A DNA stretch of 5,358 nucleotides from Phenylobacterium sp. CCH9-H3 (lineage in GTDB: Bacteria; Pseudomonadota; Alphaproteobacteria; Caulobacterales; Caulobacteraceae). Positions 1-4,752 of this stretch are shown piece after piece. How positions within the stretch are numbered: position 1 is the first letter of the stretch; each line of letters starts with the position of its first letter. A model generated the notes under the pieces. It had not been told where the DNA came from. It saw only the letters and a list, made by a program, of their open reading frames with translations, and made no database searches. The DNA lies in NCBI RefSeq assembly GCF_001557235.1, contig NZ_LSJI01000198.1, positions 1-5,358 of the forward strand, in the 5' to 3' direction. The translations under genes and the position numbers were made by a program.

Positions 1-200
1 AGCGGCTCTACAGCAATCTCGTCAGGGCCGTTCTTGATCTTGCCGCGGACTGTCCTGAGAGCCGCCACGTCGTCGCATTCGCCATCATCGTCGACGCTTT
101 CCACGACGACATTCTGGGACCGCTCGAACGTGGGCGCCCGGCGAGACGGCCGACCCTGGTCGAGACCGACGAGGTAGCGGGTGACCGCAAGCTCCACTGA
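1..200 (+). CDS. 3' end of an unrecognised protein (5'-truncated by window edge)
   Basis: An open frame enters from the left edge (first complete codon at position 3) and runs 65 codons to a TGA at 198-200. The residues look like a real protein rather than a shadow: a hydrophobic, helix-prone stretch (LYSNLVRAVLDLAADC, then VVAFAIIVDAFHDDILGPLE) followed by a charged Arg/Pro/Asp-rich tail ending in RKLH. The frame opposite it is Ser/Arg-rich low-complexity sequence, typical of an antisense shadow. I do not recognise the family, and the start and most of the protein lie outside the window. It is transcribed in the same direction as fic but is separated from it by 247 bp of dyad-rich DNA, so co-transcription with fic is not obvious. 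That it is coding is fairly likely; its function is unknown. Confidence 0.6.
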   Translation, partial: RLYSNLVRAVLDLAADCPESRHVVAFAIIVDAFHDDILGPLERGRPARRPTLVETDEVAGDRKLH

Positions 201-266
201 CGTCCGGTCTGCGGCATGCGTCTGCAGAGTTCTCGGCGAACCGAGGCGGTCTCCCGGCTCTCGGCG

Positions 267-310
267 CGGGAAGTCCACCGGCAATGTGCATAGGTCGGTG
301 GAATTTCCCG
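267..310. repeat. Imperfect inverted repeat upstream of fic
   Basis: The left arm is CGGGAA (267-272) plus TCCACCG (274-280). The right arm is CGGTGGA (296-302) plus TTCCCG (305-310). Thirteen base pairs form, interrupted by a 1x2 internal loop, around a 15-nt loop. A smaller 5-bp hairpin with a CGAA loop precedes it (CTCGG 232-236 with CCGAG 241-245), and a near-palindrome follows (CATGTGCG 312-319 with CGCGCATG 321-328, one mismatch). There is no T-run after any of them, so a canonical intrinsic terminator for the upstream gene is not supported. A protein-binding dyad, a factor-dependent terminator hairpin or a recombination site remain possible. The pairing is visible; the role is not known. 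Confidence 0.4.
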
Positions 311-387
311 ACATGTGCGACGCGCATGGATAGCAAGCGGCGACTTTCTTGACGCATCCAGCCGGCATGTAGGGAACTGCGGCGAGG

Positions 388-435
388 TCTATACACTCCT
401 CGAATTATGTATAGAAAACCGGGACAATCTATACA
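388..435. promoter_or_regulatory. Three regularly spaced TCTATACA boxes, probable fic operator/promoter
   Basis: The octamer TCTATACA occurs at 388-395 and 428-435 on the plus strand, and at 408-415 on the minus strand (reads TGTATAGA). The centres are 20 bp apart in both intervals, close to two helical turns, so all three would face the same side of DNA. The first two form an inverted repeat. Each box contains TATAC or TATAG, which also resembles a -10 hexamer, so the repeats may overlap the promoter; no convincing -35 partner stands out (TTGACG at 349-354 is too far from the first box). The array is about 12-60 bp upstream of the fic start and the Fic protein carries a C-terminal winged helix, so autoregulation is a reasonable inference. 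Confidence 0.55.
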
Positions 436-445
436 GATTGGTCCC
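421..445 (+). promoter_or_regulatory. Hairpin directly before the fic start codon
   Basis: GGGAC-AATCT (421-430) pairs with AGATT-G-GTCCC (435-445): ten base pairs with a single bulged G and an ATAC loop. It embeds the third TCTATACA box and ends two bases before the ATG at 448. No Shine-Dalgarno sequence is visible between it and the ATG. It may be only a DNA-level operator dyad. If it is transcribed, it would occlude the initiation region; alternatively, the mRNA may be leaderless. Confidence 0.4.
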
Positions 446-447
446 GC

Positions 448-1539
448 ATGGCTCTGATCGCCAGCCACGTTCCGCCGCTCCTCCCCCTCGCAGTGGACCT
501 GGAGACGAAGCGCGTCCTCAAAAAACTCGCCACGGCGCATCGGGCATTGGCGGAGCTGAAGGGCGCGGCGGGCCTGGTGCCGAACGAAGCCATCCTGATC
601 AACACGCTCTCGTTGCAGGAGGCGAAGGACAGCTCGGCGATCGAGAACATCATCACCACCCACGATGACCTCTATCGCAGCGATGATGCCGCCGACCGGT
701 TCGCAAGCGTCACGGCGAAGGAGGTCTACGCCTACGCTCGCGCTATGCGGGACGGCTTCCAGACCGTCCGTAGGACCGGACTGATCACCATCAACGACAT
801 CCTCGCCATGCAGGCGACGCTGGAGCGCAACCAAGCCGGATTCCGCCGACTCCCGGGCACCGCGCTCAAGAACGATAAGACCGGCGAGGTGGTGTTCACC
901 CCGCCCCAGAGCTACGACGAGATCGCTCCGCTGATGGCCAATCTCGAACGCTTCATCAACGGTGAGGACACGCTCGACCTCGATCCTCTCGTGAGGATGG
1001 CCGTGATCCATCACCAGTTCGAGACCATCCATCCCTTCTACGACGGCAACGGCCGCACGGGCCGGATCCTGAACATCCTCTATCTGGCGAAGGAGGACCT
1101 GCTGAGCACGCCGGTGCTCTACCCGTCGCGCTACATCAACCAGCGCAAGGCCGACTACTATCGCCTGCTGCAGGCGGTCCGGACCGACGGGGTCTGGGAA
1201 GAATGGCTCATCTACATGCTGGACGCGGTGGAGCAGATGGCCGGCCAGACCACGAGGCTCGTCCATCGCATCTGGGACCTGATGCTCGACCACAAGGTTC
1301 GGCTGCGGCGTGAGCTCCCGCGCATCTACAGCCAGGACCTACTGAACAACATGTTCAGCCACCCCTACAGCAAGATCGCCTTCGTCGAGCGCGACCTCGG
1401 GGTGAGCCGCATCACCGCGACACGCTACCTCGACGAACTCACCCGCATCGGCCTGATGCGAAAGCACAAGATCGGCCGCGAAAGCTACTACATGAACCGC
1501 GCGTTGCTGGACCTCCTGGGGAACGTCCAGACCGTCTGA
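448..1539 (+). CDS. fic: Fic-domain protein AMP-transferase, class II, with C-terminal winged helix
   Basis: The 363-residue protein has the complete Fic signature HPFYDGNGRTGR at 195-206. H195 is the catalytic base, D199 the metal ligand, and the GNGR loop binds the ATP phosphates. Enzymes of this family usually transfer AMP from ATP to a Ser, Thr or Tyr hydroxyl of a target protein. An N-terminal inhibitory motif S62xxxE66N67 fits the class II pattern (S/T)xxxE(G/N), whose Glu blocks productive ATP binding. The likely target-binding flap is around 141-153 (KNDKTGEVVFTPP). Residues about 303-350 look like a winged helix (KIAFVERDLGVSRITATRYLDEL, then a wing ending RESYYMN). Length and architecture match single-chain Fic proteins such as the Shewanella SoFic type. 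The start at 448 is chosen because the following PPLLPLAVDLETK segment fits the usual N-terminus, although no SD is seen. Target and physiological role are unknown; it is not an obvious toxin-antitoxin pair because the inhibitor motif is internal. Confidence 0.93.
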   Translation: MALIASHVPPLLPLAVDLETKRVLKKLATAHRALAELKGAAGLVPNEAILINTLSLQEAKDSSAIENIITTHDDLYRSDDAADRFASVTAKEVYAYARAMRDGFQTVRRTGLITINDILAMQATLERNQAGFRRLPGTALKNDKTGEVVFTPPQSYDEIAPLMANLERFINGEDTLDLDPLVRMAVIHHQFETIHPFYDGNGRTGRILNILYLAKEDLLSTPVLYPSRYINQRKADYYRLLQAVRTDGVWEEWLIYMLDAVEQMAGQTTRLVHRIWDLMLDHKVRLRRELPRIYSQDLLNNMFSHPYSKIAFVERDLGVSRITATRYLDELTRIGLMRKHKIGRESYYMNRALLDLLGNVQTV

Positions 1540-1573
1540 CGTCCGGCCAATCGCCTCACACTCCGAGCAAGAC

Positions 1574-1948
1574 CTACTCCACGCGCCTCGCCTTCGCCCG
1601 CCGCCGGATCGCGCGCATCATGTCCGGATGCAGCTTTGGCCGGTCCCATCGCGCCGCGCCGCCGATGCGCGCCAGCTCTTCAGGAAAGCTCAGGTAGGTG
1701 AAGACCCGATCGACCACGTCGATCATCAGGACCTTCATCTCGGCGTCGGATATGCGCGAGAGCTGGGGCCACGGGATTTCGCCGTACGGGGTGACGACTT
1801 TCACATCGCTGAAGTCACCACGTTCCGACGACGGAAACCTGCCCGCGTGGAGGTTCTCGAGCTCGGAATTTCGCATGCACGTCTCGACAAGGGCCTTGGC
1901 GAGCAACTCGAGGTCGCGACTCTCCGCTGCGGTCGGGCCAGAACTCAT
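1574..1948 (-). CDS. Uncharacterised 124-residue protein downstream of the relaxase
   Basis: The ATG at 1948-1946 is preceded by AGAGG (1962-1958), with nine bases between the SD core and the start, so initiation is well supported. The protein starts with an acidic helical segment (SRDLELLAKALVETCMRNSELENLHAG, about residues 10-36). A central stretch follows with the look of a conserved motif (SSERGDFSDVKVVTPYGEIPWPQL, 40-63), then a helix (SDAEMKVLMIDVVDRVFTYL, 67-86), and it ends in a strongly basic tail (RAIRRRAKARRVE). There is no signal peptide or membrane segment. It lies 87 bp downstream of the relaxase on the same strand, so it is probably co-transcribed, and it converges on fic with 34 bp between stop codons. 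I do not recognise a named family. A nucleic-acid-binding or relaxase-accessory role is only a guess from the basic tail and position. Confidence 0.8.
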   Translation of the reverse strand: MSSGPTAAESRDLELLAKALVETCMRNSELENLHAGRFPSSERGDFSDVKVVTPYGEIPWPQLSRISDAEMKVLMIDVVDRVFTYLSFPEELARIGGAARWDRPKLHPDMMRAIRRRAKARRVE

Positions 1949-1971
1949 GACCGTCTACCTCTTCGAAACCT

Positions 1972-1983
1972 GTGCGGCCGCAC
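1972..1983. repeat. 12-bp perfect palindrome in the relaxase-hypothetical gap
   Basis: GTGCGGCCGCAC at 1972-1983 is a perfect palindrome between the relaxase stop (2036) and the SD of the downstream gene (1958-1962). As RNA it could form only a very small hairpin, and no T-run follows on the minus strand. It may be a protein-binding dyad or chance in GC-rich DNA. Confidence 0.25.
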
Positions 1984-2035
1984 CCCGGGAGTGCGCGCGC
2001 AGTATCGTATCCGACCCGAGGAGCATGCGCAGTGT

Positions 2036-3277
2036 CTAGAGACCAAGGTCGGTCGATCGCGGAGGTCCTTTGATTTGCGCCCCCCGCGGGGTGGGAACGA
2101 GTTCGATCCCCCGACCCAACGCCGGCGCGGACTGCCCGAGCTTCAGCCGCGCGTAGTGCTCCTGACCCTGCGGGTCCCGCACTATCACCCATGCCGCGCC
2201 GCCCAGTTCGTCGTGATGGCCGCGCGCCACGACCCGGCCACGAACCGGCCGATCGTCCAGGACCTTCGGCTCACGGCCCGAATCCAGCCGGCGCTGATGG
2301 AGGGTGCGGATGATGTCCTGACGGAGCTGCAGCGACCGCAACTTGGGCTGGAGCTCAGCGTCCAGCCGGTATCTTTCGCCGACGCGTTCGGCGAGACCCA
2401 GGGCCTCCAGCCGACGCAGTCGTCCCCGCGTTAGAGCCGACCAGGCGTCGTTCACCCCGACGCCGTCGTCCACACATAGGTCCGAGTCCGCTGCCTGGAG
2501 GAGCCTTCGGTCCAGCCCCGTGAACCGGTCGGCTTGGGTCTCGCGCCACACACGGCGCTCCGCCTCCGCCCGGGTTAGGTCGCCAAGCTGCTCCTGCGCC
2601 ACCTCCTGCGCCCGCGCACGGAAGCCAAACCCCACATAGTCCCGAGGCATGACGAGGTCTCGGCCCGATCCTCGCCGGCCGCGGATCAACACGTGGGCAT
2701 GGGGGTGCCCGGTGTCGTAGTGGCAGGTGGCGATCCAGGTCAAACCCGGCTCCCCCAGGTCGTCCGCGACCCGCCGCATCACCTCCCGGATGTAGCCTCT
2801 CAAGTCCGATATCCGCTCGCCGTGCTCGGGAGATACGATGAACCGGAAGTGGTGCCGATCCTCGCCCCAGGGCAGCGTGGCGGCAGCTGGGTCAATCACC
2901 TCCTGGCTGCGGTCGAAGAACTCGGGCGGCCGTTCGGCGAGACCGGCCCCGGATCGCCCGAGGTAGGCCACATGCGCCGCCAGGGCGGCCCGGCGCACGG
3001 CGCCGTGTCCGGCGTGGCGAGAGACGAGGGCCTTCACGATCACCCGTTGCCGCACGTCCAGCCGAAAGGCGCGGCCGGAGCGTCGCTGTGCTGCGCTGAG
3101 CACGCCCGAGCGGTCTCCGAAAGCGAACAGCCGCGATGCCGCCAAACGCTGCATCATGGCCGTGCGGGCTGTTACAGGATCGGATTTCAGCCGCCGCGGC
3201 AGGCGCGCGATCCGCTGGGGCGGTGCGTCCGCTGGTGCGCCGGTGAGGCGGGCCTGTATGGCGTCACGGGTCAACAC
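2036..3277 (-). CDS. VirD2/RlxS-like relaxase (DUF3363 family), C-terminally short
   Basis: The predicted 413-residue product would nick one strand at oriT and stay linked to its 5' end during conjugative transfer. Motif I resembles the YLSRKG segment of VirD2: HVAYLGRSG, with probable nucleophile Tyr105. The three-His metal motif is CHYDTGHPHAHVLIRG, with H186, D188, H191, H193 and H195 recalling the VirD2 HVDRDHPHLHV segment. Between them DRHHFRFIVSPEHGERISDLR (140-160) is characteristic of the DUF3363/RlxS group. Residues 274-330 (LTRGRLRRLEALGLAERVG, then LRQDIIRTLHQR) and 345-395 match the next family segments. As I remember the family, members usually run to about 600 residues or more, so roughly the last 200 are absent. 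The annotated start is GTG at 3277; no SD precedes it, and the frame stays open up to 3391 without an ATG. Tandem ATGs at codons 41-42 are alternatives. All leave the catalytic domain intact. Confidence 0.9.
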   Translation of the reverse strand: MLTRDAIQARLTGAPADAPPQRIARLPRRLKSDPVTARTAMMQRLAASRLFAFGDRSGVLSAAQRRSGRAFRLDVRQRVIVKALVSRHAGHGAVRRAALAAHVAYLGRSGAGLAERPPEFFDRSQEVIDPAAATLPWGEDRHHFRFIVSPEHGERISDLRGYIREVMRRVADDLGEPGLTWIATCHYDTGHPHAHVLIRGRRGSGRDLVMPRDYVGFGFRARAQEVAQEQLGDLTRAEAERRVWRETQADRFTGLDRRLLQAADSDLCVDDGVGVNDAWSALTRGRLRRLEALGLAERVGERYRLDAELQPKLRSLQLRQDIIRTLHQRRLDSGREPKVLDDRPVRGRVVARGHHDELGGAAWVIVRDPQGQEHYARLKLGQSAPALGRGIELVPTPRGAQIKGPPRSTDLGL

Positions 3278-3512
3278 GACGGCGAGGTCCAGCGTTCGAA
3301 GAAGCGCACGTCGTGGCGACTTGCCGCCGCAGATGTGCGTCCTGCTAATTCGCTGAAACTCTAGGGCAAAGAGCGACGCAAAACATCTCTTTTATCTTGC
3401 CCTAAGCGACCAAATCGAACCAGTGGTCAAACACCATCAACAACCATCAAGTCGGTGCAAAGGTGTGCGTCGACCGTGATCTGAAGCTAATCTGAGTCGC
3501 CGTTACATCGGC
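3278..3512. other. AT-richer non-coding region upstream of the relaxase: candidate oriT and/or promoter-operator
   Basis: The region carries a perfect 8-bp inverted repeat, TAGGGCAA (3362-3369) and TTGCCCTA (3397-3404), with a nested AAAGAG (3368-3373)/CTCTTT (3387-3392) dyad. Beyond it lie GACCA (3408-3412)/TGGTC (3424-3428) and two direct copies of ACCATCAA (3433-3440, 3443-3450) in 10-bp phase, with a related GTGGTCAA (3423-3430) one step earlier. TATCTTGC (3394-3401) differs by one base from the RP4-type nic sequence TATCCTGC. TTGACC on the minus strand (3430-3425) is a fair -35 for the relaxase, with a poor -10 (GCTTAG) 17 bp on that overlaps the right arm of the repeat. TGTGCGTC occurs twice (3334-3341, 3464-3471). 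It is visibly more AT-rich than the flanking genes. Position next to a relaxase makes oriT plausible but unproven. Confidence 0.45.
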
Positions 3513-3549
3513 CAAACGAAGAAACCCGCCCGGCCGAAGCCGAGCGGGT
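3513..3549 (-). terminator. Intrinsic terminator after the DUF2493 gene
   Basis: On the minus strand the RNA would fold ACCCGC-T-CGGC (3549-3539) against GCCG-G-GCGGGT (3534-3524), eleven positions with one mismatch, closed by a stable UUCG tetraloop (3538-3535). The stem is followed by the U-rich tail TTCTTCGTTT (3523-3514). It starts 21 bp past the DUF2493 stop codon. There is no T-run on the plus-strand side, so it acts in the minus direction only. This argues that the relaxase has its own promoter downstream of this point. Confidence 0.85.
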
Positions 3550-3569
3550 CGAGGTCAGGCGCGCCGGTG

Positions 3570-4502
3570 TTAGGCCGCGCGAGCCCGGATGGGCAGGTGC
3601 TGCACGCCTCGCGAAGCGGCTTGCTGGGCCAGGTTCAGCGCAGGACCGAACGGGTGCGTACCCGCCGACCGTCCGCCGTCCAGCGACTGCGCCAGCGTCA
3701 GGCAGCAGGTGGGCTCGAGCGCCATGAGTTCGTCGTTGGCGCGGAACGGAGCGGCCTTGCCGTGCCGGTCGAAGTCCGCCCGGGCGACCACCAGGGTGAC
3801 GCCCTTCTGCTGCGCCCATCGGATCGCGATTCGCTCCGCGCCCTTGGCTCCGGTGGTGGCGAGCGCCATGTCCGGCCACTGCTCCCGCGCCCAGTTCAGG
3901 GCGTCGAAGATGCGGTTGGCGTCCGCTTGGCTGTCAGCGAAGGGGGCTGCCCGGAACGCCACGATGGGACCACCCGGATCGGCCTCGGCGGACCGACGCC
4001 GCTCGATCGAGCGCAGGGCCTGCTTGGCCTCCAGCTGCGCCGCGGTCAGGTGCGTGCCGCGCCGGCTACCCCGCCACGGTGTCCAGACGTCTCCGGTCGC
4101 GGTCGTGTACACCTCGGCCGCCGCGTCGCGGATCAGCTCGCAGGCCGCCTGAGCGACATCGGCCGACCGCGCCAGCCGGGTGGCGTCCTGCAGCTCGGTG
4201 TCGGCCATCTCGGAGCCGTCGAAGTCGCGCTCCAGGATCCGCATGCGGTCGCGGGCGCGATCCGCATCACGCTCGATCCGGCCCGCCGCCGAATGGAAGG
4301 CGCCGATCAGGCTTTCGGCCAGGATGGTCTGCACATCCTCCAGCGCTGTGTCGCCGATCAGGTCCAGAAGCTCGGTCATCACGGCATGACCCAGCTGGAT
4401 CAGCGCCGCTTCCGTGGGATGCGGCCGGACGTCTTCCAGCGCCGAAGCCTGCACGTCGAACGCGGTGTCTGAGGTCGAGAAGGCATGAAGGGAGAAGGTC
4501 AT
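3570..4502 (-). CDS. DUF2493-family protein with a C-terminal SLOG/YspA-like nucleotide-binding domain
   Basis: The start is placed at the ATG at 4502 because GGAG (4513-4510) lies seven bases upstream. An earlier in-frame ATG at 4661 would add 53 low-complexity Arg/Pro-rich residues. The resulting protein has 310 residues. The N-terminal half (about 28-135) is helical and acidic, including FHSAAGRIERDADRARDRM and the DGSEM segment at 95-99. The C-terminal half (about 178-305) is a Rossmann-like SLOG/DUF2493 domain: a first strand PIVAFRA, the loop and helix TTGAKGAERIAIRWAQQKGV (216-235), and FDRHGKAAPFRANDEL (244-259). This matches the two-part DUF2493 proteins I associate with alphaproteobacterial plasmids and islands. 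SLOG domains bind or process nucleotide-derived ligands; the ligand here is unknown. The usual Gly-rich end of the first strand is replaced by AFRAAPFAD, and an insertion rich in Gly and Ser precedes the last helix. Confidence 0.85.
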   Translation of the reverse strand: MTFSLHAFSTSDTAFDVQASALEDVRPHPTEAALIQLGHAVMTELLDLIGDTALEDVQTILAESLIGAFHSAAGRIERDADRARDRMRILERDFDGSEMADTELQDATRLARSADVAQAACELIRDAAAEVYTTATGDVWTPWRGSRRGTHLTAAQLEAKQALRSIERRRSAEADPGGPIVAFRAAPFADSQADANRIFDALNWAREQWPDMALATTGAKGAERIAIRWAQQKGVTLVVARADFDRHGKAAPFRANDELMALEPTCCLTLAQSLDGGRSAGTHPFGPALNLAQQAASRGVQHLPIRARAA

Positions 4503-4507
4503 CGAAG

Positions 4508-4529
4508 GACTCCAAGGATGAGAGGAATC
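4508..4529. promoter_or_regulatory. Pair of GANTC (CcrM) sites upstream of the DUF2493 gene
   Basis: GACTC at 4508-4512 and GAATC at 4525-4529 lie 17 bp apart, 6-27 bp before the DUF2493 start codon; the first overlaps its SD. GANTC is the adenine-methylation target of CcrM, and GcrA acts preferentially at promoters carrying methylated GANTC. A gcrA paralogue lies immediately upstream. The sites are visible; regulation through them is an inference, and their position inside the ribosome-binding region is later than expected for a promoter element unless transcription starts very close to the gene. Confidence 0.3.
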
Positions 4530-4621
4530 GCCGATGCGCCCTACGCGCAACGACCTCTGTCTTGGCCACGTCGGGTCCCGGGCAGTCACCGGAGCGGAGC
4601 GCCTCACGCGAAGCGCAGGGG

Positions 4622-4646
4622 AACGGCCGTCAGGCCGTTGACGGCC
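4622..4646 (-). promoter_or_regulatory. Two mutually exclusive hairpins in the DUF2493 leader
   Basis: One fold pairs GGCCGTCA (4625-4632) with TGACGGCC (4639-4646), eight pairs around a six-base loop. The alternative pairs AACGGCC (4622-4628) with GGCCGTT (4633-4639), seven pairs around a GTCA loop. They share bases, so only one can form at a time. The element sits about 120 bp upstream of the DUF2493 start and downstream of gcrA. No T-run follows on the minus strand. A repeated TGAC word adjoins it (4651, 4656, 4664). An attenuator-like switch or an operator is possible; GC-rich chance pairing is the alternative. The rest of 4503-4752 shows no gene. Confidence 0.3.
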
Positions 4647-4688
4647 CGGGTGACGTGACAAGATGACAGGGCGTTGTGTGGGGGCGTT

Positions 4689-4736
4689 GCGCCCGCCCGA
4701 AGAGGCGGGCGCTCAACTCGGCGCGCCTCTCGCGCC
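4689..4736 (-). terminator. Tandem GC-rich hairpins after gcrA, no U-tract
   Basis: GCGCCCGCC (4689-4697) pairs perfectly with GGCGGGCGC (4704-4712) around a six-base loop. Closer to gcrA, GGCGCG (4720-4725) pairs with CGCGCC (4731-4736) around five bases. They begin 17 bp past the gcrA stop codon. Neither is followed by a T-run in either direction, so they are weak as canonical terminators; they may stabilise the gcrA 3' end or terminate imperfectly, allowing read-through into the DUF2493 gene. Confidence 0.4.
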
Positions 4737-4752
4737 GATGACGGAGGCGCCG

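Noticed and set aside
8..217. 69-codon minus-strand open frame
   Set aside because: It is Ser/Arg/Thr-rich and opposite a better-looking plus-strand coding frame ending at 200.
201..447. CRISPR array, tRNA or integrase attachment site
   Set aside because: No regular long repeats, no tRNA-like cloverleaf and no duplicated core sequence were seen here or elsewhere in the window.
1066..1071. ATCCTG nic-like words inside fic (also near 589)
   Set aside because: The hexamer is expected a few times by chance on both strands in a window this size, and these copies are in coding sequence without repeats.
85..1293. 402-codon minus-strand open frame
   Set aside because: It lies antisense to the partial CDS and most of fic, and its His/Val/Arg-rich composition mirrors the fic codons; fic has a full catalytic motif.
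1528..1538. CAGAC-C-GTCTG palindrome at the fic stop codon as a terminator
   Set aside because: A one-base centre cannot form a loop at RNA level and no T-run follows.
1628..2434. 268-codon plus-strand open frame
   Set aside because: It runs antisense across two genes and the gap between them, and shows no recognisable motif.
2693..3364. 223-codon plus-strand open frame
   Set aside because: It is antisense to the relaxase catalytic domain, with Gly/Arg/His-rich composition typical of a shadow.
3567..4472. 301-codon plus-strand open frame
   Set aside because: It is antisense to the DUF2493 gene, which has an SD, a domain match and a terminator in the right place.
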